Counted from the first letter of the stretch, positions 27,007 through 34,964 are shown. The stretch is 54,019 nucleotides of DNA from JBBCJT01 sp037190665 (GCA_037190665.1 JBBCJT010000052.1:1-54019), one strand, 5' to 3'. Notes: a model not told the origin generated them from the letters alone. Made by a program: numbers and translations.

Positions 27007-27494
27007 GTTGATCCTCTGAAACCAGCGCAGATTTCATCAACCACGCGAACGCTTACGCTGTGGTTAGCCTTTGCCTTTACACCCCCGGCAGCACAAAACG
27101 TGCTCGCCCCATCCGAAGAAACTTTCCGGAAAATTTCCTCGTTTTCCCGGAACGGCTTTCATACGCAAAGCGCGTAAGCGGATCAGGAGGCGGCACTAAC
27201 CGGCTGATCAGCACAAAATTCGCTCGCGCGATCAGGACATGCGCAGTAACCGCCCGGATACCCGCTACAGGCTCGCCAGCACCGTTTGTCGCTTCCGGGC
27301 GAGCGATCCACCACCCCGGCGGCAGACAAGGCCCACGCGCAGCCTGAGAGGCCGCATCCGGGTAATTGCGATGACTGCGCGGATATCGCCTCTGCATATG
27401 CAGGATGGAAGCAGCGGCATGCTTCGGATGACCTGCCGCGTCTTTCGCAGCGGGCACTATTCATCGTCATGCGCGCCTCATAGGCTGTACAGCC
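27007..27494. other. Non-coding region after the inverted repeat
   Basis: 488 bp with no supported gene. It contains short dyads (AACCAC/GTGGTT at 27039-27044 and 27060-27065; AGCAC/GTGCT at 27090-27104) and the third CAAAATTCGCT copy. Open frames here on both strands lack family features. It may be part of the replication or maintenance region. Confidence 0.4.
27214..27224 (+). repeat. CAAAATTCGCT motif, copy 3
   Basis: Third identical copy, 208 bp after the long inverted repeat, followed by CGCGCGATC. Confidence 0.45.
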
Positions 27495-27977
27495 ATGGCA
27501 GACATGAGCGCCGTCCGGCTGGTTCTCGATGATTGCAGGCTCGCGCATGCAGAGTTGAGCACCGCGCCATGGGGCAGTCCGCAGTTCCGTGTTCGCTGGG
27601 TTGCCTGCCTGACGCTTCTGCAAACGTGCAAGGATGTTCTGTTCGCGTCGATCCCGGATGATCCCAACGGCAAGGCGAGAGCGCGTGCGGTATGGTAACA
27701 GGAAGTCTTGAAAGGGGAACCGTCGATCTATCTTCGCTTCGTCAATGCGGAGAGGAACAACATCGTTCACGAATATAAAGTCGGCTTCTCATACACGCCG
27801 GGTGGCGTGTTCACTGTAGGCACAGGGATAGTGATAGTCGGGAACGCGGTTGCTACATTCAATCCATCCCTCAAGTATGTGGTGCCTCCGTTCGACAACC
27901 GACCTCCCCTTGAGTTGGTGCAAGAGGCCATCGCATGGTTCGATGGCGTAGCGGCGCGCTTTGAGGCCGAGCTTTAG
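27495..27977 (+). pseudogene. Hypothetical protein interrupted by an in-frame TAA
   Basis: One frame runs from ATG 27495 to TAG 27975-27977, broken only by TAA at 27696-27698. The first part (67 residues) ends KARARAVW and the continuation begins QEVLKGEPSIYLRFVNAERNNIVHEYK, which reads smoothly across the stop. About 160 residues would be made without it. The ERNNIVHEYK segment looks conserved, and I do not know the function. It may be a true nonsense mutation or a base-call error. A separate downstream product is unlikely without a ribosome site. It converges with the recombinase gene 6 bp beyond. Confidence 0.6.
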
Positions 27978-27983
27978 CGGCCT

Positions 27984-28580
27984 CTACGCCGTCGCCAGTA
28001 TGGCTTGCACGGATGACACGGCGACGCCTACCTCCGCCGCGATCTTGCGGAACGGCATGCCTTCCGCGCGCAGCTTGCGAACACGCGCCTTCACGTCATG
28101 CGGCAGCACCGGCCGCCCCAGCTTGCGACCTTGCGCCTTCGCCCGTGCGAGGCCGGCCTTCACGCGATCACGGATCAATTCGCGCTCAAGCTCCGCGAAC
28201 ACGGCCGCCATTTGAAGCATGGCCCGGCCGTGCGGTGTGGTGCCGTCGATAGCCTCGCGGTGCGAATAGGGTTCGACATGGGCGGTTGCCAGTTCCGCTA
28301 ATGCAGCCGTGACGCCTGCCGTACTGCGCCCCAGCCGATCAATGGCGGCGACCATGAGCACATCGAAGCGCCGCCGGGTGGCATCTTTCAGCATCATGTC
28401 GAAGCCCGGCCGCTTGTCGCGTCCCTTGGCCCCGCTGATCCCGGCATCCTCGTACCCGGCCACGACCTGCCAGCCCCGCCGCTCCGCCACCTCGGCAAGC
28501 GCCATGCGCTGGTTCTCGGTGGTCTGACCGTCCGTGCTGACGCGCAGATAGAGCGCCGCCCGCCTCGCCGTCTTCGCCAT
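27984..28580 (-). CDS. Serine recombinase (resolvase/invertase family)
   Basis: 198 residues from ATG 28580, preferred over 28586 because GAGGG then sits 7 bp upstream. Catalytic serine in YLRVSTDGQTTENQ (about 11-24), the resolvase region VLMVAAIDRLGRSTAGV with its conserved Arg residues, the long E-helix AELERELIRDRVKAGLARAKAQGRKLGRP, and a C-terminal HTH (PFRKIAAEVGVAVSSVQAIL). The size is that of a small resolvase or invertase, not a large phage integrase. It could resolve element multimers or invert a segment. No obvious inverted crossover pair was found. Confidence 0.92.
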   Translation of the reverse strand: MAKTARRAALYLRVSTDGQTTENQRMALAEVAERRGWQVVAGYEDAGISGAKGRDKRPGFDMMLKDATRRRFDVLMVAAIDRLGRSTAGVTAALAELATAHVEPYSHREAIDGTTPHGRAMLQMAAVFAELERELIRDRVKAGLARAKAQGRKLGRPVLPHDVKARVRKLRAEGMPFRKIAAEVGVAVSSVQAILATA

Positions 28581-28781
28581 ACGCATGCCCTCGATGACCG
28601 GCCGGCATTATGCCCTGCGCTGTACGAAAATCATCCGTTAACCGGCACACTCAAATCGGCCGATCCGCCCCAGCAATTCCGCCGGTTTGCGGGCCGCGTT
28701 TCCGCAGGGTTTTTCGGTACATGCCCCGGGGGATGCGCAAGGCTGCTTTCGTTCCCCGCGCGCATCGGTAATGGTGAAGGG

Positions 28782-29519
28782 ATGCATCGTCCGTCATCTA
28801 CGCCTATCCGGGTCGTGCCGATGGAGGCAGCGGACCTGTATTTGAAGGATTGGGCAACCAAGGTCGCCCCACATGAAGCTGCGATGCTGGCGTTTCACGG
28901 AACAGCGGCATCCTTCGCGCAAAGCCTCTTTCGGACATGCATGCTGCTGAACGGCGGCGCGCTGGTGGCGATCCCCGCAGCGGTTGCACTTTTCGGCATA
29001 GACGCCAAGCCGCTCCGAATGGAGATCATCGAGACGGCGTTGTGGTTCCTTTACGGGCTGGGGGCCGCGTGGGTCGCCACGGCTCTTGCGTACATGACGG
29101 CTTGCATGTTCTGGACCGTTGCCAGCCTCTCCCGGGATATCGAGGCCGGCTTCGTTGCCCACCGGCTCCAAGTTTCAGCCGTATCGGCTGACCCGATATT
29201 CGAGCAGATGGGCATCCGCCGACGCCGCGAAAAAGCGGCTCGGGCGCTCGAAGTTTTTGCTTTCTTGTTTTCAGCGGTCAGCATCGTGATGTTTGCCGTA
29301 GGCGTGCGGTCAGGGTCGGGGCCGATCATGCACGCTCCGTCACTCCCGCCACCCCCGGCGGCATCCGCACCACCTACAGGCTCACCGCCTGCCGCACCGT
29401 CGCCGGAACCGGCGGCAAGCACTCCGTCAGAGCCGCCGGAACCCGCAACAAGTCCGCAGACGGTGCCCGCTGCAACCTCGCCTCCGCTCCCCGCCACAGC
29501 CGCGCCTTCTGCACCCTAA
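28782..29519 (+). CDS. Membrane protein with Pro/Ala-rich C-terminal tail
   Basis: 245 residues. After a soluble N-terminus (DLYLKDWATKVAPHEAAMLAFH), hydrophobic segments lie at about 52-70 (LLNGGALVAIPAAVALFGI), 80-110 (ALWFLYGLGAAWVATALAY) and 155-175 (VFAFLFSAVSIVMFAVGV). The last 65 residues are almost only Pro, Ala, Ser and Thr. I do not recognise a named family. Multi-pass proteins of this layout occur in prophages and defence islands, so superinfection exclusion or an accessory cargo role is possible (inference). It is divergent from the recombinase and convergent with the next two small genes, with a 4-bp overlap at the stops. Confidence 0.65.
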   Translation: MHRPSSTPIRVVPMEAADLYLKDWATKVAPHEAAMLAFHGTAASFAQSLFRTCMLLNGGALVAIPAAVALFGIDAKPLRMEIIETALWFLYGLGAAWVATALAYMTACMFWTVASLSRDIEAGFVAHRLQVSAVSADPIFEQMGIRRRREKAARALEVFAFLFSAVSIVMFAVGVRSGSGPIMHAPSLPPPPAASAPPTGSPPAAPSPEPAASTPSEPPEPATSPQTVPAATSPPLPATAAPSAP

Positions 29520-29806
29520 ACCCTCGGCCTCGGTGCTGGTCGCAGCCCGGCCATAGCGCCGCGTACCTCATGCGGCTCGACAAGATCGCAATCGGGGTTC
29601 GCCTTGCCGCAGAACTGACAGCGCAGCCGCATGTGGATGGATGACAGGCTCGCATCGCGCGGCACCCGATGTTCTATCGCGAACGGCCCGACCGGCACCG
29701 CCCTTCTGTGTCCGCATCCGCAGCGCAGCACCATCCACCAGCCTTGCGCGTACCACACAGGGCTTGCGGGACCGGGGCGACCGTCAAGCTTGTTGCTGCT
29801 GCCCAT
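29516..29806 (-). CDS. Small zinc-ribbon-like hypothetical protein
   Basis: 96 residues from ATG 29806 (GAGGA 5 bp upstream; another ATG is at 29812). The cysteine pattern CGCGHR near the middle and CQFCGKANPDC further on suggests a zinc-binding ribbon. Similar small proteins are common in alphaproteobacterial prophages, usually unnamed. It overlaps the end of the neighbouring minus-strand gene by 23 bp, so the two are probably co-transcribed. No function is assigned. Confidence 0.55.
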   Translation of the reverse strand: MGSSNKLDGRPGPASPVWYAQGWWMVLRCGCGHRRAVPVGPFAIEHRVPRDASLSSIHMRLRCQFCGKANPDCDLVEPHEVRGAMAGLRPAPRPRV

Positions 29807-30062
29807 CGTCATCCTCGCAACCCGCAGGGACCGGGAGCGGCATCCAGTGCGTCACGTCGCGCACGAAGACATAACCGCCGGCATCGGTGGTGAAGCGTCT
29901 CGCCCATCCCCATTCAGGCGCGACCAGTCGCCACCCGTCGCCGGCCGGCCGTGCATGATCACGTACCCAACGCACCTCCGCGACTGATCCTGTCTTCCCC
30001 TCAACGCATACGAGGATGCGCGTCCCGTTCCGGGGTGCCGTCCCGATGTCCTGCCAGTCCAT
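29784..30062 (-). CDS. DUF551-like small phage protein
   Basis: 92 residues from ATG 30062, which has GGAGG 7 bp upstream. It starts DWQDIGTAPRNGTRILVCVEG and ends DVTHWMPLPVPAG, the W-x-PLP ending typical of DUF551-type proteins found in phage and prophage genomes. The family has no known function. It is transcribed divergently from the structural-type operon with a 179-bp control region between them. Confidence 0.7.
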   Translation of the reverse strand: MDWQDIGTAPRNGTRILVCVEGKTGSVAEVRWVRDHARPAGDGWRLVAPEWGWARRFTTDAGGYVFVRDVTHWMPLPVPAGCEDDDGQQQQA

Positions 30063-30155
30063 CCCATGCCCTCCGCCGGGGATCGCAGCACGGGTACAAA
30101 ACGGGAACAAGGGCGGATCAGATGGTTTAACAGTTGCCTAAGTGTTTGGTATTAT

Positions 30156-30177
30156 TGATACACTTCAAAAGTGATCA
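30156..30177. promoter_or_regulatory. Dyad in the control region of the phage-type operon
   Basis: TGATACACTT (30156-30165) faces AAGTGATCA (30169-30177), an inverted repeat with one extra base in the left arm. It sits in an AT-rich stretch 65 bp before the GTG start at 30242, between divergent genes, so it is a candidate operator for the late-type operon. Confidence 0.45.
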
Positions 30178-30241
30178 GCACATTAGGCCATTCTGCCTGT
30201 TATCCCGTATGTTGTGGTTCCGCCCGAGATGGAGACACAAC

Positions 30242-30700
30242 GTGACCTCGCCCGCACCGATCATCCCCTTCCCGCCGCGTCCGCTCCCGCCGCCGGGTGT
30301 GTCTTGCCTCTCGCGGACCGAAGCCGCGAAGGCCGCACACCGGAACCACAGCGAGTTTTTCGCCACGCAGCGCGACCCCCGCGACCCCCGCGACCGCAGC
30401 GCAATCAACGCAGGGTTCGCGTGGCGTGAAGTCATCGAAGTGCTTGCGCTGCTCGATACCGTCGAAGCGAAAGCCGAGAAGCTGTTGCGTGATGTTCGTC
30501 GCGGCAGGGGTGCGGCGCTGGCGATCAGCAAGCATGTCGCGCTGATCCACGATGTCAGGAACCGGCTGTCCCGCGCTAAGGGGCAATACTCGCGACCGGG
30601 CCAACGTGACCTCATTAGCGAGCTTGTCGAGCCTCACGCGCTGGCGTGCATCGCGAAGCTGCGTGCTGATCTCGTCGCCGCATGCGAGCCGGGGGCGTGA
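30242..30700 (+). CDS. Hypothetical protein opening the phage-type operon
   Basis: 152 residues from GTG 30242. The N-terminus is Pro-rich (PIIPFPPRPLPPPG), the rest helical and charged (AGFAWREVIEVLALLDTVEAKAEKLLRDV). No recognised domain. Only one base separates its stop from the ATG of the next gene, so translation is probably coupled. The start is uncertain because the upstream purine run is weak. Confidence 0.55.
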   Translation: MTSPAPIIPFPPRPLPPPGVSCLSRTEAAKAAHRNHSEFFATQRDPRDPRDRSAINAGFAWREVIEVLALLDTVEAKAEKLLRDVRRGRGAALAISKHVALIHDVRNRLSRAKGQYSRPGQRDLISELVEPHALACIAKLRADLVAACEPGA

Positions 30701-30701
30701 C

Positions 30702-30947
30702 ATGACGCTAGCCGTTGCCGCACACCGCGATAAGAAGCGCGATCACCTTTGGCGGCCCGGTCAGTCGGGCAATCCCAAAGGCCGCCCGAAGGGTTCGCGC
30801 AATGACCCGCTTCGTGCGCTTGACGCGATGGTCGAAGCCGGCGCGAGGGATGCGTTGGCTGTCGTTCTGGCGCTGGCGCGAGCGGGCAACCTGCATGCCT
30901 GTGAAATCCTGCTGGACCGCGCATGGCCGCCGCGAGGGCCCGCATGA
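30702..30947 (+). CDS. DUF5681-type small phage protein, paralogue 1
   Basis: 81 residues. The sequence WRPGQSGNPKGRPKGSRND (about 17-35) is the DUF5681 signature. The C-terminal part is helical (ALDAMVEAGARDALAVVLALARAGN). Proteins with this motif often lie just before large terminase genes and may act as small-terminase or DNA-packaging adaptors, but this is unproven. Its TGA overlaps the ATG of the next gene (ATGA at 30944). Its neighbour carries the same motif, so the two appear to be paralogues. Confidence 0.7.
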   Translation: MTLAVAAHRDKKRDHLWRPGQSGNPKGRPKGSRNDPLRALDAMVEAGARDALAVVLALARAGNLHACEILLDRAWPPRGPA

Positions 30948-31420
30948 CGAAGCCGCGTGTCATCGGCCGGCCGTTCAAGAAGGGTCAGACACCCCATGCC
31001 GGCCGGCTGTGGAAAAAGGGCCTGAGCGGCAATCCCGCTGGCAAGAAACCCGGCACGCGCAGCGCCGCCATCATGGCGCTTGAAGCAATCGGAACCGAGG
31101 CCGCGAACAAGATACTCCGCGCGATGATCAGGAAGGCAGACAAGGGCGACGTGCAGGCCGCCGCCCTGATCTTTGGGCGTGTCTGGCCGGTGCGGAAAGG
31201 CGAACCTCTTGTGCTGGACATCCCTGCGCCGAAAGACGCGGCCGGTATCGTTCAGGCGCTCGCCGCCATCACCGATAAGGTTTTGAACGGCGAGCTTACC
31301 GCCGAGGAAGCCGCCGCGCTTACCGCTGTTGTCGAAGCGCAGCGCAAGGCAATCGACACCATGCAGCTTGAAGCACGCATTGCGGCCCTTGAGGCGCGCG
31401 CAGCCGTAGGGAAGGTGTGA
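30944..31420 (+). CDS. DUF5681-type protein, paralogue 2
   Basis: 158 residues from ATG 30944, overlapping the previous stop. Two Lys/Gly motifs appear at the N-terminus: FKKGQTPHAG (about 11-20) and LWKKGLSGNPAGKKPGTRS (about 22-40), the second matching DUF5681. A helical region follows (ALEAIGTEAANKILRAMIRKADKGDVQAAALIFGRVWP) and a coiled-coil-like C-terminus (LTAVVEAQRKAIDTMQLEARIAALEARAA). The helical DNA-binding plus coiled-coil layout is like a small terminase subunit. No large terminase follows, which is odd for a phage. Confidence 0.7.
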   Translation: MTKPRVIGRPFKKGQTPHAGRLWKKGLSGNPAGKKPGTRSAAIMALEAIGTEAANKILRAMIRKADKGDVQAAALIFGRVWPVRKGEPLVLDIPAPKDAAGIVQALAAITDKVLNGELTAEEAAALTAVVEAQRKAIDTMQLEARIAALEARAAVGKV

Positions 31421-31424
31421 CGCC

Positions 31425-31670
31425 ATGACATCGCCGCTCGTAAGCCGCGCTTCCCGCGTGGCGCGACTGGAGGAAAGGACGAACGCCGTCAACTGGCGGA
31501 ACTATCAGCATGCGCCGATGGAGCTATGGCCCGATGAAATTTTGTGGTCGCGCCTGCTCGAAGGCAGCGGCCTTCCGCACGACACGCCCATGCCACCGAA
31601 CACGCCCGAAGGCGATGAAGCCATTCGGCGGTTGTTTCCCGACATCAGCACAAAGGAGAAACTTAAGTGA
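31425..31670 (+). CDS. Small hypothetical protein of the phage-type operon
   Basis: 81 residues, ATG 31425, 4 bp after the previous stop. Its 3' end overlaps the next start as GTGA. The sequence is charged and Trp-containing (NWRNYQHAPMELWPDEILWSRLLEG) with a Pro-rich turn. No family recognised. The tight packing supports a real gene. Confidence 0.6.
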   Translation: MTSPLVSRASRVARLEERTNAVNWRNYQHAPMELWPDEILWSRLLEGSGLPHDTPMPPNTPEGDEAIRRLFPDISTKEKLK

Positions 31671-32332
31671 CCAGTCAGCTTACCGCGCGTGATGCACGCA
31701 TTGCGATGATCGAAGGCATGGGGGCGGCAGTGCCAGCCCACATCATGCGCGAGGATCGCGCCACCACACGCGAGCAGCGATACGACTTCTTCGATATCGC
31801 GAAGGCGATCACCGATGCAGATGGTTTCGTTCGTGACAGTCCCATTGTCGGCAGGACTGGCGTTTTCAACTACCCGCAGCCGGACGGCACAACGCGGCGC
31901 GAATACCGACCGGCGGATGAAGTGTTCCACGTTGATGCGCTCGCCTCACTGAGGGGCGTACCTGTCACCATCGGCCATGCCGGTCGTGTCACCGCCGATG
32001 CGAACGCACATGCGATCATCGGCACTGTGCTGACGGAAGGCCGGCGCGACGGTGACAACGTGGTCGCGGATATCGTGATCCACACACCAAAGCGCATGGG
32101 CGCGCTGCGCGACCTGTCGCTGGGTTATCGGGTGGACCTCGATCTTACGCCCGGCCGCACGCCTGACGGGCAGGATTACGATGCTGTCCAGCGCAACATC
32201 CGCGTCAATCACCTCGCCGTCGTTGAAAAAGGTCGCGCCGGCAATGCTCGCGTGAGGCTGGATGCCGGCGCTGCCGCCGACGCGCGACGCAAGATGATCA
32301 ACGCCATGCATGTGGAGAGCCGCAATGTCTGA
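31667..32332 (+). CDS. DUF2213-type phage protein (prohead protease/scaffold-like position)
   Basis: 221 residues from GTG 31667, which overlaps the previous TGA. The DUF2213 core is visible: VGRTGVFNYPQPDGTTRREYRPADEVFH (about 64-91), SLRGVPVTIGHAGRV, and later GALRDLSLGYRVDLDLTPG and VNHLAVVEKGRAG (about 185-197). In phages this domain sits between portal and major capsid genes and is thought to act in capsid assembly, often with a C-terminal scaffold extension. That extension is absent here and no capsid gene follows. It may interfere with or redirect a helper's capsid assembly (inference). Confidence 0.8.
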   Translation: MTSQLTARDARIAMIEGMGAAVPAHIMREDRATTREQRYDFFDIAKAITDADGFVRDSPIVGRTGVFNYPQPDGTTRREYRPADEVFHVDALASLRGVPVTIGHAGRVTADANAHAIIGTVLTEGRRDGDNVVADIVIHTPKRMGALRDLSLGYRVDLDLTPGRTPDGQDYDAVQRNIRVNHLAVVEKGRAGNARVRLDAGAAADARRKMINAMHVESRNV

Positions 32333-32858
32333 CCGTATGTCCCCTGTCTTCGACGCGCAGAAGCAGCCGCCTATCCGCCCTAACACCAGTGCCAAGGTGT
32401 GGGCTCCGGCCGAGTTCAAGCCTGTCGCCCCACCGAAGGGGCAGGCGGCCGTAATGAAGCGATGGACCAGCCCGCTTCGCAGCGCCGAGGAAAAGGCCGA
32501 GGCGGAGGCCCGTACTCGCGCTGCCGTCGCCACCCTGCTGCGGTGCCGGCGTCTCACGTTCCCCGATGTGCCGGTGATCGTGGATGGCGAAACCCTCCCG
32601 CCAGCCATGCTCGATGATGCGTTCGCGCTGATCCCTCGCTTCGACCCGGAACCTCTCGCCACACTTGCGCGGCTGCTGTTGCCCGGTGGCGTCGTGGCCG
32701 AGGCATGGAAGGACCCGATGCGCGCGAAACAGCGATCCGGGATCGAGCGCCGGCGGGAAGAAAGTGTCGCAGCCGATCTCGCGGATGATATCGCCGGCGG
32801 CATCAATCCGCATGACCTGCGCGCGCCGCTGATCATCACGACGGTTAAGGGGGCATGA
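32325..32858 (+). CDS. Hypothetical protein of the phage-type operon
   Basis: 177 residues from ATG 32325, overlapping the previous gene by 8 bp. The first 50 residues are low-complexity and basic (KVWAPAEFKPVAPPKGQAAVMKRWTSP). The rest is mixed helix and strand with an acidic middle (PVIVDGETLPPAMLDDAFALIPRF). No known family. The position would fit a head-tail or tail assembly chaperone in a phage map, but the sequence does not show this. Its stop overlaps the next ATG (ATGA at 32855). Confidence 0.6.
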   Translation: MSDRMSPVFDAQKQPPIRPNTSAKVWAPAEFKPVAPPKGQAAVMKRWTSPLRSAEEKAEAEARTRAAVATLLRCRRLTFPDVPVIVDGETLPPAMLDDAFALIPRFDPEPLATLARLLLPGGVVAEAWKDPMRAKQRSGIERRREESVAADLADDIAGGINPHDLRAPLIITTVKGA

Positions 32859-32983
32859 TCGTGCCCCACCCGTTCAACAGCCTCGCCGCCATCGTCAGGG
32901 CCGGCGGCTACCTTGTGATGGTCTATACGGTCGCGTGCGCCTTCTGGTGCGCGCACCGCCTCCGCAGGGTCATCGCAACATGA
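32855..32983 (+). CDS. 42-residue membrane peptide
   Basis: A very short gene between two ATGA overlaps (start at 32855, stop shared with the ATG at 32980). The product has one hydrophobic segment (GGYLVMVYTVACAFWC, about 17-32) followed by basic HRLRRV, so a single-pass inner-membrane peptide is likely. The exact start-stop overlaps on both sides argue that it is translated. The role is unknown. Confidence 0.55.
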   Translation: MIVPHPFNSLAAIVRAGGYLVMVYTVACAFWCAHRLRRVIAT

Positions 32984-33198
32984 CCGGCGGCACAGACAGG
33001 CCGAGCGGCGCGCGCGATGGCCGCCCCAACCCGTACCTCCCCGGCCCCGGCGCGGTGCTCGGGATGCTCATGGAAAGTGTCATCCGCAACAAATTCGACC
33101 TCGCCGCCGTGCGCGCCGAGAAACAACAGATGATCGTGCGCGCGAACGCCATTCGCGATCAGGCCGAGAGCATTCTAGGCAAGGAACCTTCATCGTGA
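32980..33198 (+). CDS. Small hypothetical protein before the tape-measure gene
   Basis: 72 residues, ATG 32980 overlapping the previous stop and ending in a GTGA overlap with the tape-measure start. It has a Gly/Pro-rich N-terminus (RPNPYLPGPGAVLGML) and a charged helical C-terminus (AVRAEKQQMIVRANAIRDQAESIL). In phages the gene before the tape measure encodes a tail assembly chaperone. This one is too short to assign. Confidence 0.6.
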   Translation: MTGGTDRPSGARDGRPNPYLPGPGAVLGMLMESVIRNKFDLAAVRAEKQQMIVRANAIRDQAESILGKEPSS

Positions 33199-34964
33199 TC
33201 GTTCGCGAGCTAATCACCCGGCTTGGCTATGATGTCGATGATAAGGGAGCCGAGCAGTACGACAAACAGCTAGGCAGCCTGAAAGCGAAGGCTGCTGTTG
33301 TCGTCGCTGCGCTCGCTGCCGCCGCTGCCGTAGTGGTCAAGGTCGCCTCGGTGGTGGCACAGGCCGGCGACGCGATGACGCGTTCGCTCGCACTGATTGA
33401 AGGGGCGATTGGCCGCAGCGCGACCAGCGCGGCGGAAGCAGCGGGCGTTTACGAAGACCTTTATGCGTTGAGCTTGCAGACAGGCGTGAGTGCCGACGAA
33501 AGCGCGTCGGCGTTCGCGCGCTTCAATCTCGCACTGCGCAACATCGGGCGGCCGGCCAGCGATACGGTGGACCTGATCGCAGGCTTGCAGGCGGCAGCGA
33601 TCAATGCCGGCGTCGGTACGCAGGAATTGACCGGCGCGATGGTCCAGCTTGGACAGGCGCTCGCATCCGGCAGGCTACAGGGCGACGAATTCCGCACGCT
33701 GCGGGAGAACATGCCGGCGTTCCTCCATGACGTTGCGCGCGAACTGAACATTACCATGGCGGAGCTGATGGAGCAGGCGGAGAAGGGCCTGCTGACCTCG
33801 GCGCGTCTCGTTCCGGCCATGCTGGCGGCCTCGCGGGCCGCGCGTACAGAACTTGCCCGTGCGCCGCTTACGATGGCTCGTTCGTGGGCCATTCTGGGGA
33901 ATGCGACAACGCGGTTCCTCGCCGATATCGATAAGGCGCTACAGCTTTCGCAGATATTGGCGCACATGTTCCGCCGTGCTGCGGAGGGAGTGGATTGGCT
34001 GCGGCGCAAGCTGGCCCCTGTCGGCCGTGCATTGAAGGCTGTCGTTGACCAGCTAGGCGGCGCGGAGGCTGTGAGCCGAACGGTGATGTTCGGCCTTGCG
34101 GGGCTTGCCGCGATCTTGACGCCGCTGATTGTGTCGCTGGGGATCGCCGCCGCCCATGTCGTTGCCTTGGGGGCGGCCCTGTTCGCCATGTGGGCCGTGG
34201 CCGAGGACTTCTATCTCTGGGTCACGGGTGCGGACCTCGATACGCTGTTCGGATCGCTGTTCGGCGATTTCGATACTGCCGTTGCACAGCCCTTCATCGC
34301 TGCATGGAACGCAATCCGTGACGGTGTGGTGAACGCTATCGCCACCATCATCGCTGAATGGGAACGCTTCTGGGCTTCGGATCAGGTCGGGCTTCTGACC
34401 GCCGCGCTCACGGCCGGGGCGGCGGCGATCATGGCGGCATGGGAACCCGTGCGTGCGTTCTTCGTGCAGCTTTGGGAAGATGTCGTCGGCGCGTTCGATG
34501 GTGCGATTGCACGGCTTCAACCCGTCATCGACTGGTTGCGCGATGCTGCTCGTTGGCTCAACGACCCGTGGGGATCGCGTGGACCGGAAGCGCCGGCACA
34601 GGGGGCACCGGCTCCGTCCGCTCCAGTCCCCGGCGCACCTCGGCGTGGCGCACTCGGCGGACGCGGGGCAGCGCTAGGGGGCGATCCGCTCTCCGCCTTG
34701 CGGGATGGTGGCATCGGGGGCGTGGAACCGTCTGCGGGACTGATAGACCGCCTGCCGGGCCCGGGCTGGGGCAACATCAACCAAGAGGCGCTGGTCAACA
34801 TCGTCCAGAACATCAACGCGACGGGTAACGATCCCGCATCCATCGCCGCCGCTGCGCGCTCCGGTGCGGGGGCCGCCACCCGCGCAACGGTGCGTGAACT
34901 GGATGGCGCGTTTGCGCGTGGCCTCGCGGCTGTCGCTCCGCGCTGGGAGCCGGCCACGCAGTGA
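33195..34964 (+). CDS. Phage tape-measure protein
   Basis: 589 residues from GTG 33195. The N-terminal TMP domain is recognisable: helical ITRLGYDVDDKGAEQYDKQL, then ALSLQTGVSADESASAFARF and LTGAMVQLGQALASGRLQGDEFRTLRENMP (about 150-180), a classic tape-measure segment. Two hydrophobic regions (about 30-50 and 295-335) and a Gly/Pro/Ala-rich region (about 460-520) follow. The length predicts a short to medium tail of about 90 nm at 0.15 nm per residue, if it is a full-length tape measure. No tail tube, baseplate or tail-tip gene is present in the element. This is the last gene of the coupled run. Confidence 0.87.
   Translation: MIVRELITRLGYDVDDKGAEQYDKQLGSLKAKAAVVVAALAAAAAVVVKVASVVAQAGDAMTRSLALIEGAIGRSATSAAEAAGVYEDLYALSLQTGVSADESASAFARFNLALRNIGRPASDTVDLIAGLQAAAINAGVGTQELTGAMVQLGQALASGRLQGDEFRTLRENMPAFLHDVARELNITMAELMEQAEKGLLTSARLVPAMLAASRAARTELARAPLTMARSWAILGNATTRFLADIDKALQLSQILAHMFRRAAEGVDWLRRKLAPVGRALKAVVDQLGGAEAVSRTVMFGLAGLAAILTPLIVSLGIAAAHVVALGAALFAMWAVAEDFYLWVTGADLDTLFGSLFGDFDTAVAQPFIAAWNAIRDGVVNAIATIIAEWERFWASDQVGLLTAALTAGAAAIMAAWEPVRAFFVQLWEDVVGAFDGAIARLQPVIDWLRDAARWLNDPWGSRGPEAPAQGAPAPSAPVPGAPRRGALGGRGAALGGDPLSALRDGGIGGVEPSAGLIDRLPGPGWGNINQEALVNIVQNINATGNDPASIAAAARSGAGAATRATVRELDGAFARGLAAVAPRWEPATQ

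Noticed and set aside
27183..27770. 195-residue minus-strand frame in the element
   Set aside because: It overlaps the plus-strand interrupted gene, whose sequence reads as protein, and its own product is Cys/Arg-rich without a pattern.
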